A DNA stretch of 64,000 bases, taken from assembly GCA_022496205.1 (NCBI GenBank), contig WTXD01000002.1:1054001-1118000 (forward strand), written 5' to 3'. The DNA is from Gloeopeniophorella convolvens. Its lineage: Eukaryota; Basidiomycota; Agaricomycetes; Russulales. Positions 16,368 through 26,400 of this stretch are shown piece by piece; position 1 is the stretch's first letter, and every line of letters starts with the position of its first letter. The position numbers and the translations under genes were made by a program. The notes below the pieces were generated by a model that had not been told where the DNA came from, did not search any database, and saw nothing but the letters and a program-made list of their open reading frames with translations.

Positions 16368-16798
16368 TTTGTGCTACGTGCGGGGGATGGATGGGGTCGT
16401 TACTGCTTTATGGCTTTTTCTGCGACTGAATCACATTTGATAAGCAGTGTGGATGGCGAATGACCAGATAAAGTAGCGCACACAGGAAAGAGATGAGACA
16501 ACCGCTTTGTGGAGATGTTTTTGATTTTTTTGGTTTGATTTTTGGCTTTTTGGCTAGACGACGGAGGTAAGGAACAGCAAAGATGCAGGTGAGAGACGCG
16601 GGAACTGACCTTAGATGACGGTGGTGGTTGAAGCAAAAAAAAAACGCTCAGCTACTTGGAGCGTTTCATTCTCATCGTTCAATCTCCGACCGGTACACAC
16701 CCGAGCGTGTTCGTGGCTCATCAAGTCCGTAGTCATTGCGGCAGCCACGCGCATACATCTCGCTAGTGTACTCTCCATACAACATAAAATCACACATG
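16368..16798. promoter_or_regulatory. PAB1 leader and promoter with A-rich tract; SCAMP 3' region
   Basis: Read on the minus strand, 16514-16554 is an adenine-rich stretch of repeated A4-A7 blocks split by C, T and G, lying about 150-190 nt upstream of the PAB1 ATG. A-rich 5' leaders bound by the protein itself are known for PABP mRNAs in animals and yeast, so this may be an autoregulatory site; that is inference. The right end of the region belongs to the 3' part of the SCAMP gene. No other gene seen. Confidence 0.5.
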
Positions 16799-18127
16799 TC
16801 ACCCTCGTGTAAAGTATGCTTTCGCTCCTTGTGTCGCCAGCTCGGATTTCGCCTGTAGTATGACCTGTCAGTGCAGTCACAACATACTCCGCCACACCCA
16901 CCTTGTCGACCGTGTGCCCTGCAGCCTTGTGGTGCGCCCAGATCTGCGAACACATGACCACCAGGAGGTTGTGTCTTACGCTCAAGGCGGCGTACCTGCC
17001 GATAATAGAAGGCATTTCCCAAACCTTGAATGGCCCAACCGACTGTGGCAACGACGCCAAGGATCCCAGCGCCCAAGGCGCCATGTGAGAACCTGTGTAC
17101 CGTCTGTATGATGCCAGCAGAGCCAGTGCTGCGCAGAGGTAATTAGACGTGGATATATCTTGCTTTGAGAGGACACAACGCTACCTCGGAATCCCAAGGA
17201 ACCTGAGGCGCGAATTATAGTCAAGAACATACACATCCAGCAAGGAGCACGGACCCTTACATGTAAAGGGAGAAGGCCAGGTGCCAGCCGCCAAAGAAGA
17301 AGTATATATCTGAGGTAGAGTGTCGGACCAATTAGCACAGAAGATTCAACGACGCTCCACGCACAGTAATACAAGGATTGCTCCTAACCGTGGTCACTCA
17401 GTTTCGACATTGATATCATGAGACCGAGAGGAAACGTACCTTCATGTATCCATTATAGATTGGCCTGGGCAAGGTCAACTCGGTGTTTCACATCGTGATG
17501 CGAGGCTGACTCCCACCTGTACCACAGTAGAAACGACAGAATACCAATCACCGGCGCGAGGCTGCTCAGGAAGGTTAATCACCGCAAGTGGGTTGGCGGG
17601 TGCCAAATGTCACGCACATGATACTAATAATGAGATCCTTTACACCATCAGGACCTCCTGATGTGAGCACGAAGATGCATGCAACCGCGTTCACGATCAA
17701 CGTTCCCGCGAGGACGAGCCACAGGAGGTAAAGTCGTGTTATGAGAGGCCTGGAAGCTTCCGGTATTTCTTCCGCAATGTCGTGGTAGACGAGGGGGAAG
17801 ACTGGGGCACGAGCGAACGGAGATGAGCCAAACGGACGGACACGCCGGGGGAGCATGTATGGAGGGTGAAGGATGCTCACAGGGTGGAAAATTGTTGCGC
17901 CCGTGCTTCCTGATGTTTTCGGCCTTTTGATGTAGCTCACGCTCTCTGCGTTCCAAGTCCTGCTCTCTGCGTTCGAGGTCGACAGCTCGTGAGGCAGCGA
18001 GCTCGTGGGAATATTGAGAAGCCTTGTGAGTTGGATCCTGGTCCGCGAACGGGTCGTCGAACGGATTAACGTCGAGAGAAGCGGTAGATGCGAACGGGTT
18101 CTTCGTTATGTCGGCTTTGCGAGACAT
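16799..18127 (-). CDS. Secretory carrier-associated membrane protein (SCAMP)
   Basis: SCAMPs are four-helix membrane proteins of trans-Golgi and endosomal carriers. The start at 18127 gives MSRKADITKNPF; two NPF motifs (KNPFAS, VNPFDDPF) fit EH-domain binding as in animal SCAMPs. A coiled-coil with heptad Arg/Glu (ERREQDLERRERELHQKAEN) follows. The core begins with the signature FPLVYHDIAEEIPEASRPLI and continues into the first hydrophobic helix LYLLWLVLAGTLIVNAVACIF; later helices lie in GALGAGILGVVATVGWAIQGLG before NAFYYRQ. The last exon, after an intron ending near 16853, reads AKSELATQGAKAYFTRG followed by TGA at 16799-16801. Six or more small introns; the exons around 17170-17600 are only loosely defined by eye. 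Family assignment is firm. Confidence 0.88.
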
Positions 18128-18829
18128 TTAGCGAGGAACGAGCAGAATGGCACGGCACATACTCGAGCTCATGGTGCAGAGTACTACAAGTGGAGAGACG
18201 CAGCTGGGAGCGGTGACGCGAGACAAGGCGTTGCTCTGCGTTGCTGCGCGCCGGTCGGGCGGCTGATGCCGGGTCCGCTCCAGAGCTCCGAGGCCCGGCC
18301 CCCGGGCCAGCTATTGCCATATGTGGCAAGTGCCAAACGTCGGTGCAGCCAGGTTCATCGCAGCCGGCACAGGGATAAAATCACTAAAAAGCCGGGGCTG
18401 GGATCTGAAGCCGGCGGCCTGCTATGCGGGCCAGGGATTGCCGTGTGATTCGCTTGGCTTCACGGACAAAAAACAGCGCTTGCTGACGTTGAGCGCGGCA
18501 GACGAGGAAACAGGGTTTGACGCGCCCGGCAGATATCCGGCGGCGGCGCTTCGTATAAAAAAGAGTGGCGATGGAAACCATCGTTTTTCTCATTCTCTGT
18601 CCATCCTCTCTCCTCCCTCTCATCTCCTCCCTCTCTTTCCCTCCCCCAATCCGCACCTCCTTCCCGCACCGTTTCCTCGCGTCTCACCAGTACGTCCGCG
18701 CATCTATTTTTTTCATTCACACTCTTACCTTTCACTCTTCGTAGGTTGACACTCCTGCCACTCTCTTAAGCAGTCCTATCTCTCATCCAAATCACTCTCA
18801 TTCGCTACTCGCATCCCCCACCTCTCACA
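18128..18829. promoter_or_regulatory. Divergent intergenic region with TATA box and pyrimidine tract
   Basis: Upstream region of SCAMP (minus) and the secreted protein gene (plus). A TATAAAA sits at 18554-18560 and is followed by about 100 bases of nearly pure C/T (about 18593-18695), then a CT-rich leader up to the ATG at 18830. TATA plus CT-rich tract is typical of strongly expressed fungal genes. The left part is GC-rich and holds no gene I can support. Confidence 0.55.
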
Positions 18830-20005
18830 ATGGTTCGCATCCTTTCTATCGCCTCTCTCGCTCTTGCCGCCGTCTCGACCGTCTCCGGCTTGGTTGTTCC
18901 CCGCCGCAACCCGCCACCGGGTTGGCTTACCAACATTCTCGAGGTATGTCCCCCTCATTTGCCATGCCGCATCTTGTACATGGCTCATGATGTTATTCAA
19001 GGACTATGATGGGTATCATATCAGGTACCTTGCTCTGGACTGCTTCCAGAAGCACAATACGCCGTTCTTTAACACATGTTGCCATCCTCTCCTGGTGAGA
19101 TTCGCCTCTCATGTCAGCCGACCGTTTGCTGAAACCGTACACAGGCTACGCAGAAGCTCTCCTCGCGTCCTGCTGAGTGCATCCCCCCTCCGTCTCAGGT
19201 GTCGTCTGCCTCGGCAGCAGAGCCCACCTCGACCGTCATCACTCCCGTGGATCCCTCCCCGGAGGACCCGGAGGATGAGTGCTCGGATGATGGTGATGAT
19301 GACACTTCCACCGTTGTCTCTCACTCCTCTACTGCCACGCACGCCCCTTCGAGCACGATCGTCCTCTCGAGCACAGTTGTCCCCTCGAGCACAGTCGTCC
19401 CTTCGAGCACGCATACCAGTACCGTCAAGGTCACTTCCTCGGCTGCTGCCGGTGTAGAGGCACCCCCCTCCTCTTCCAAGCCCCCGCAGACGACGTCCTC
19501 CAAGGATGAGCCTCAACCATCTTCCTCTTCCGTCAAGCCTACGTCCACCCAGAAGGCCGATCCCGCGCCGTCCTCTTCCCCAGTCGATGGTGCTGTCAAC
19601 ACTGGTGGATTGTATGTACTTTTGTTTGCTCCGCGGCCAGTGACTGACCTGCACCAGTGCCACTTTCTTCTTCCAGAATGGTGTCGCGGGTGCTTGTGGT
19701 GAAGTCCACAGTGACAGCGATTTGATTGCTGCCATTGGTGAGTAATTTAACATGGATCCAGTGTCTTGTCCTCATTTCCTAAAGACCAAGACCGGTATGG
19801 CAACCCTGGCACTGTGTCCCCTCTCTGCGGCAAGCGCGTCAAGATTACCAACACTCAGAATCAGAAAACGGTGACGGTGACCATCAAAGATGTCTGCCCT
19901 AGCTGCGAGAAGCGGAACTCGATTGACCTGTCTAAGGGTGCCTTTGACGCTATTGCCGATGAGGTCACTGGCATCGTCCCCATCGATTGGATCTTCCTTT
20001 CATAG
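18830..20005 (+). CDS. Secreted RlpA-like double-psi beta-barrel protein
   Basis: Probable cell-surface protein of the RlpA/expansin-like fungal family. MVRILSIASLALAAVSTVSG is a signal peptide. A Cys-rich N-terminal part follows (GYHIRYLALDCFQKHN, then a CC pair and a further C), split by introns at about 18942-19001 and 19096-19142. A linker of about 130 residues is rich in Ser, Thr, Pro and Val, with an Asp/Glu-rich patch (EDPEDECSDDGDDD) and short direct repeats of SSTVVP; it is a likely O-glycosylation region. The C-terminal DPBB domain reads GFATFFFQNGVAGACGEVHS, KTVTVTIKDVCPSCEKRN and SIDLSKGAFDAIADEV, ending PIDWIFLS, with introns at about 19615-19667 and 19737-19784. No hydrolytic activity is known for this group, and the catalytic role is open. 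TATA box 270 bp upstream. Confidence 0.85.
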
Positions 20006-20805
20006 GTGGTAGATCTCCCTTCCCTCCCTCCCTTCTGTCCTCTCTTCAATTTCTTTCATCTTGCATTGATCTGCTTTTGTTTTTGATGGGGGCGGTGCCC
20101 CTTGGGTGCACTACCGTACGTACTGAGAGATGAATTCTGATACGAGACTAATGACCCTGGTGGCGATAGCCTCTCCTATGCGAGTATCACTCCCATTCGT
20201 GTGTTTTGCTACCTTCCACCTTTACTATTGTTATCACCAGTTCAATCTTTATTGGGCTATCTTGATATCGTACACAGTTCATGATCACTAGCTTGCTACT
20301 CATCCTGGACGCTGGCTCTGCGTACATCGTCTCCCGGAGGGAATTGTGGTTCAATCATTCAATGTATTTACTGTGTCACTAGCTCAAGGAGGTTATGAGA
20401 GACACATTCAATCTTTTGCTGGTGCACCATGGCAGTGTGTGATCCTCTTTATTGCCCATGGGGACCCCGTCGAGAGAGGTGACACATAAAATCCAGACCC
20501 CTGAGGCCACTATAGTGTCTCCACTGTGCGACGCGAGGCAAGGGGGTGTCAAAGGCAGAAGCCCAAGCTGCGTCGCGGGTTATATATTATATACGCAGTT
20601 AGCACGCACGCTCAGGGTCACTTGACCGGGGTGCCAAGAGGATCTATTCGGCTTAGAACCACCCTGGTATCGCCGGCGCGTCGTGCGTCTCCTGTAGCCG
20701 TCGTCAACCGCCCCGCTTGGGTCTTGCGACTGTTGTCATCTGGGCAGCGCTCCTATCTATAGACGTACTTCCTCTCGGGAGGACTTGGCCGTCTCTTGTG
20801 CACCG
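20006..20805. other. Intergenic region, 800 bp
   Basis: Contains the 3' leader of the secreted-protein gene (CT-rich just after the stop, then AT-rich) and the promoter of the COQ11-like gene. A TATATATTATATA run lies at about 20581-20593. No coding frame with family resemblance and no clear tRNA. Confidence 0.5.
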
Positions 20806-21984
20806 ATGCAACCGGCATTACAGAAAGTCCTTGTCGTTGGAGGCAATGGATTCATCGGCGCGTACAGCTGTTCCATCTCCATACATTTGTCTGACACGGG
20901 ACAGGCTCTGCGGTCTGTCGCGCCGCGCTGCGACGTGGGCACCAGGTTACTAGCATCAGGTTCGCAGGCTTGTCTCAACGTGCATCTCCTGCTGCTGACT
21001 GGGGTATGCACAGCTCGTCAGGGCGCCCCTTTCGCACTCCAAAAGGCCACACCCCTGCATGGACGGAGAAGGTGGTGTCATTTCCGGAGTCAACATGATC
21101 GTTGCATTATCCTAATTTCGTGTAGGTGGAATGGCTAACTGCGGACGCGCTGTACCCAGAGACGTATTCACACCTCCTACCCGGAGTATCGGCGGTCGTG
21201 CACACGCTTGGCACACTCTTGGCTGACACCAGCTACAAGAACGCGCTGCGACGCCAAGATCTGCCCGGCGCCGCAGGCAGCTTTGTGCGTACCCTTGCCG
21301 GTGCACGCGGAAATCCGCTTGAAGAGCAAGCAGGCGGTTACGAGGAACTGAATAGGGATGCTGGTTCGTCACCGTTACGGACCCCGGCGGTGATACGCTC
21401 ACACACACCGCAGCTGTGCGGATGGCTGATGCATTCGTGGGGACCGCACCCGACTCGGTGGTGCCCAACCCACGGCCGTTCATCTACATCTCGGCTGAAG
21501 ACATTTTCCGGCCGCTTGTGCCGGCCGCATACATTGACACAAAGCGAGAAGCAGAGGCATCAATAGACCGCATGATCGCAGGGAAGAGTGACTATCGGGG
21601 CGTGTATATGAGGCCAAGTGAGTTGACTCAAACCCGCGTATGCTCACATTGGCTGAGCTCAGAGCGGCACGAACAACAGGCTTTGTCTACCATCCGCACT
21701 TAAGACCGTACACCGCCGCCGTGGCTGCGCTGGCTGACCTTTCCTCGACAGCACAGTCCAAAATTCCGCAAGGCATACCGACGCCATCGGAAGTGCTACG
21801 TGGACTGTCTCGAACGATCGTCGGGAAGCTGTCCTCCCTCGACTCCATCGCGAACGCACTGTCACTTCCGCCGATACATGTAGACCACGTTGCGGAAGCC
21901 ATCTGTGTGGCGGTGGACAATGGGAGACCGGACGTGCAAGGGGTGTATGGAGTGCGGGAGATGCGGGAGCTGATAGATTCCTAA
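20806..21984 (+). CDS. COQ11: COQ11-like mitochondrial NAD(P)-binding protein
   Basis: Atypical short-chain dehydrogenase/NDUFA9-related family; yeast Coq11 associates with the coenzyme Q synthesis complex. The start gives MQPALQKVLVVGGNGFIG with the Rossmann GxxGxxG motif. After splicing the protein continues SAVCRAALRRGHQVTSIS, SGRPFRTPKGHTPAWTEKVEW, DALYPETYSHLLPGVSAVVH, then later RPFIYISAEDIFRPLVPAAY, GVYMRPSFVYHPHLRPYT, and a C-terminal segment with PPIHVDHVAEAICVAVDNG, ending MRELIDS. These are strongly conserved in fungal relatives. Introns: 20858-20904 (apparent GC-AG), one from AG|gttcgc to cacag near 20959-21013, one ending gtgtag near 21125, one near 21363-21411, and one near 21617-21680. 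The first exon is short. Next to adenylate kinase, 108 bp away. The family match is good; Coq11 orthology rather than another NDUFA9-like paralogue is likely but not proved. Confidence 0.8.
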
Positions 21985-22092
21985 ATTGAACATAGAGTAG
22001 CATCTTATCTAATCGCGAGCGGGTCGGCAGTCATACGTTGGGGCACGCAGCCTCATAGAATCCCGCCCGAGGCTTTCGTTCAACCCACCACC

Positions 22093-23277
22093 ATGGCCGC
22101 CCTCCGCCTCGCCGCCCGCCCTGTGCTTCATCGCGAGTTCTCTACGTCTGCTCGCGCACAGACTGCGCTCCCATTCCTTCTGCGCAATTCCCGATCAGCT
22201 GCAGCGCCCGATGCAGACTCGGGCTCCGACTCGTCCAACCCCAACGGGCGGATGCTTCGTATGATCATGTTCGGCAAGCCTGGTGCAGGCAAAGGCACGC
22301 TTTCAGCACGCCTCGTGCGGAAATACGACATTTTGTCTCTCTCGACTGGCGATTTACTGAGGCAACACATCGTAGAAAAGTGAGTTTCAAACACTTGCGC
22401 GTGTGCCTTCTCCGGCGCTTAGGCGGGACTCCGAAGGACTGAGGTTGGCCGCGTCGCGGAGGAAATTGTTGCTAAAGGCGGCCTACTGCCTGATGAGATC
22501 ATGTCGAGGGTGGTGTCGAGCAAACTCGATGCTCTCCGGCATAAGGTGTGTGCCCCGGTCCCCTGAAATACTCGATTCTAGAAGGCTGAGCCCTTTACTC
22601 AGCACTGGATATTGGATGGTTTCCCCCGGACAGTCGGCCAAGGGAAGCTCCTTGACGCGCATCTCCGGTAAGTGCAGACGCAAATGCCTTTATTTCTCCT
22701 GCGCGTTTCTCACCAGAGCTCTTTAGTAAACAGGGGTCACCACTCAACCTCGTGGTGAACCTTGAAGTGCCGGACGAGGTCATCCTCGCTCGCATCTCCG
22801 ATAGATGGGTCCACCTCCCGTCCGGCCGGGTGTATAACCTCTCGTACAACCGCCCAAGAATCGATGGATTCGATGACGAGACTGGGGAGCCCCTTACCAA
22901 GCGACCCGACGACAATCCGGTGCGCCCGCTTTGTCACGCTACGTACCTGTGCCAGCCGGGACTGATGTGCGCGCTTTGTACAGGAAATTTTTGCTCGCCG
23001 CTTGCAGCAGTTCTACGAATCAACCTCTCCTCTCCTCAAGTACTACGCATCGTCACCAGCCCCGCTGACACATTCGCCAAAGACGAAGCTCGTCTCATTG
23101 CGCGGTAGCACGTCGGATGAGATTTGGCCATCGCTGGAGCACGCTGTGCGCGCAGCCGCCCCCGGCCTTCGGGAACGGTCTGAGGAGCGCCGCAGGACTA
23201 GCCTCAGCGAGGCAGTGCTGGCGGGAGAGGAGGAGCAGCGCTTGCGGCCAGCACGCGCACGAGCTGCACGTGGATGA
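22093..23277 (+). CDS. ADK2: Mitochondrial adenylate kinase (long LID type)
   Basis: Transfers phosphate between (A/G)TP and AMP in the mitochondrion. The start MAALRLAARPVLHREFSTSA is an Arg-rich, acid-free presequence. The P-loop is FGKPGAGKGTLSARLVRKYD and the AMP-binding core follows with LSLSTGDLLRQHIVEK. After introns come VAEEIVAKGGLLPDEIM and ILDGFPRTVGQGKLLDAHL, then VVNLEVPDEVILARISDRWV and the long LID segment PSGRVYNLSYNRPRIDGFDD with GEPLTKRPDDNP; the LID has no zinc-binding cysteines. An intron ends near 22984 (cag) leading to EIFARRLQQFYESTSPLLKYY. The C-terminal tail of about 50 residues is Arg/Glu/Ala-rich and unusual in length. Head-to-tail after the COQ11-like gene. Yeast Adk2 is GTP:AMP specific; here specificity is assumed. 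Confidence 0.9.
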
Positions 23278-23458
23278 TTGCACCGTCGTATCACTTTCCC
23301 CGCGGCCGCTACGGTGTGCCTCATACTCTGATTGGTGTCCGGACCCGGGTCGTTATCAGTCTCCCTTACCATGATTGACTAGTCGGCGTCTGATGTAGGG
23401 CCACGATACTGACAACTTTATTCTCCTGTAATGTCTAAGAAGATGCATATTTCCGATG

Positions 23459-26400
23459 TCATATCGCGCGGGATTCTCGACGATGCTTGTCTTGGTTTGT
23501 GGCTTTGCTCAGATCCCTCGCCTCCAGCATTTCTAGCTTCTCGGCTGCGAGAATGTCCTTCTTGACCTGGTCTAGGAGGGTCGTCCAAGATGCTTTTGGC
23601 ACGGGCTCGTGTATGTCTCGTAGAGTTCGCACCAACTGTGCAAATAGATGAGCGGGAAGGGCCGGAAGCTCAGGTCACAGCACCGACCTTACTGTTCGGC
23701 CCGTCTGGCGGGCCCGACACCCGCAGGCGGTTCAGAATCGCCTCGTGCACCGCGGTCTCTAGGGTGAGGCTCGAATGGAACTCGCCCAGGAAATGGAAGA
23801 GGTCTGCTATCACAGACGACGTGGCGCTCCATAATGGCTGTGAGGTACCGCTCAGATAAGACCGTCCAGCGAGATGTGAAAGTGCACTAACCGTATTCTG
23901 TCCCTTCGGCGTATCAACATCGTGCACCGTGATAAGATTCGCAAACGGTGGCCAGAGTTCATTCCAGATTATGAAAGGGCCGGCAGTAGCGGCCGGCACG
24001 ACCCCTTCCTGTGGTTCCTGGGGTTGTGATAGCATCCTCTCGAGCAAAAGCCAAAGCTTGACGGAGGCGTAACAATGGTTGATGTTCGCCGCTGCACTGA
24101 CGATACCCTGGACCATGGAAGAAGATGAGGCCAGCGCTTCGCGATACGTACTGACGAAGGACGGGAAATATGCCGTGATCAATGCGCCCGGGCGGGCGTT
24201 CTCGTGGAGCAGTGCAGCCAGCAGCAAGATATTCCAAGTGTGCACGTTCAGTTGCCGGGAAGACCTCTGTGAATTGTCCCATGATAACCTGCACGTGGCT
24301 GGAGTACCAGGGGCGTACCTCGACGGACTGCTCTGAGAGCAGCTGGGGAATGAGTTCCACGTCGAATTCTGAGCCGTGAAGCACAAGCTTGGCGGCGGCC
24401 AACGATGTGTTAACCTCGATCTCTGCATTCCCACCTTGTTGAGTGTGACTTTGTAGATAGGAAACGCCGTCAGCACCCAATTTCGCCAGGGAACTATCCA
24501 GATCCTTCTCATAATCCGCGGCACCGACGCTTGTCTGGATAATTGCCTGATGACGTCTTAGCATGTTAAGGCCAGGCATCATGATGTTGGGTCACCTCAA
24601 TCATTGCAGTCAATGTCGACGGGAAGACTCGGCTCTTACGCCGCAGAGCATCTCCGATTATCTCCAGAATAGTGGAAATGATGCGGTTCTGTTCGAGGCG
24701 GCGATCTACAGAGGTGACTTGCTTCTTGAGGCGGAGGTGGAAGCCCTTCCCGATATCCAGTAAACGCACGAAACTCGCTTGAGATATGTGGAATCGGATC
24801 AACACAGCCCGCAGGATAGTATCGACGTGGACAAGGAAGTCCTAAGAAGAAGGTGAATGAACGCTGCGAGGCCGGTGGATCAGCACTCACACGAGCTTGG
24901 CCCTGATTATTGGCGATTAGGGTACTGATGATCAGAAGCAGTGGGCTCGGGTCAAAAGTATCTGGTGACCATTCAGCAGTACGACGGACGACGTTTGTGA
25001 GACAAAGCCCGAAGTCTGTCCCACAATTGAGTGTATCAGATGGGAGCAAACAGAGCGGACTCACGGCGCAGGAGTCCAGGGTCATAAGCCTCGTTGTGGA
25101 CATTCTCCACAAAATGGTTGAGGTTTTGCATGACTAGCTTGAAGCTGTCGGTGTCACTCTCGACCATCCTTGAGACAGTGTCTCGCAAAAGGGCATCTCT
25201 CAGGCCCTGCGACCCAAGCGAGTTGCGTGGTTTGTTGTCTGTACAGGACTGAAGGACCGTGAAGAAGGTATCAACATGCGGCCTCTGCAACGGGAGTAAG
25301 CGATGGCCAATGGGGCGTCGAGAAGAGTGACCGACCTTGAATAAAGCGATAGTTATTCCGTTCTCAGCGAACCTTATCCAGATTTAGATTCAGTAAGCGA
25401 CACTTCCCATCAACGCATGGTACGTACATAAGGAGAGATCCATCAATGAAAGATGCTGCCTGGGATGCAAATAGATCGTCTTTGTTGGATCCCAGTGATG
25501 TAACTATTTGTGATGATGTCTCAATAGACTCGCTGTGGAAACCCGATAGTACCAAGCACGAGCAAAGCGAACCAATGGACCCACAGAACGAAGCTGCCAG
25601 CCATATTTGGCCAGAGCTTGATATACGTTTGTGCCACAGTCAGTGCAAGTTGCCGGAGTTCGTAGCTGACCTCCGCAAGGGCGACGGTCAGCATTTGTCG
25701 AACCGCCCTCCTGAGAATCCCTTGCAGGTGCCGGAGAGGCTGGCTCTCCATGTCGTGCTTATACATGATGACAAGCATGCACTCAATCAGCCTCTTTGTC
25801 GTCAAGAAAGGTAGGGCGAGAAAGTCCTGCGACACGTTGACGAAGGCGAGGGGGACGTCGACAAATATGGATCCAACCAGTAGTGGCGCTGGTGTGTCAT
25901 TGGTTGGTAGTGACCCGGTCATCGAGGAAACGTCCAGGGAGTACGGATGAGGAGCATCCAGCACAGGCAACAGTTCATCTAGGCAAGTCGACACATCGGA
26001 GGTTGTCGTCCTGGTGTAGTCGAATGCCACATGGGGTGCGTGCGCTGGAGCTATAGGAACACTCGTGACGTTATCAAAACCTAGGAGCTGAACGAGACGC
26101 TTTTTGAGCATAACCAAGGTGAGCAAATCAACCTCGATTCCCGAACTGATCATCTTCAAGCCCAACAGAAGGGTCGACGTCTGGAACGAGCTCAGTCGGA
26201 GTTAACACAATTCTATCAACGACTTACATGTAGAGAGACGACGTCAGGGTCGGCTGCTATTGGGTGAACCTGGGTCTCATTCTCTGGGACGTCATCAAAT
26301 GTAGACTGAGGTTCAAAGATGTATATGTAGTTCTTAGAACTTGACGAGGCAGAGACGGACTCACTGTGCGAGCCGGTGCTGGGTCGACCCTGGAATCCCT

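Noticed and set aside
19109..19753. 214-codon minus-strand frame over the secreted protein
   Set aside because: Arg/Gly-rich shadow of the Ser/Thr-rich linker.
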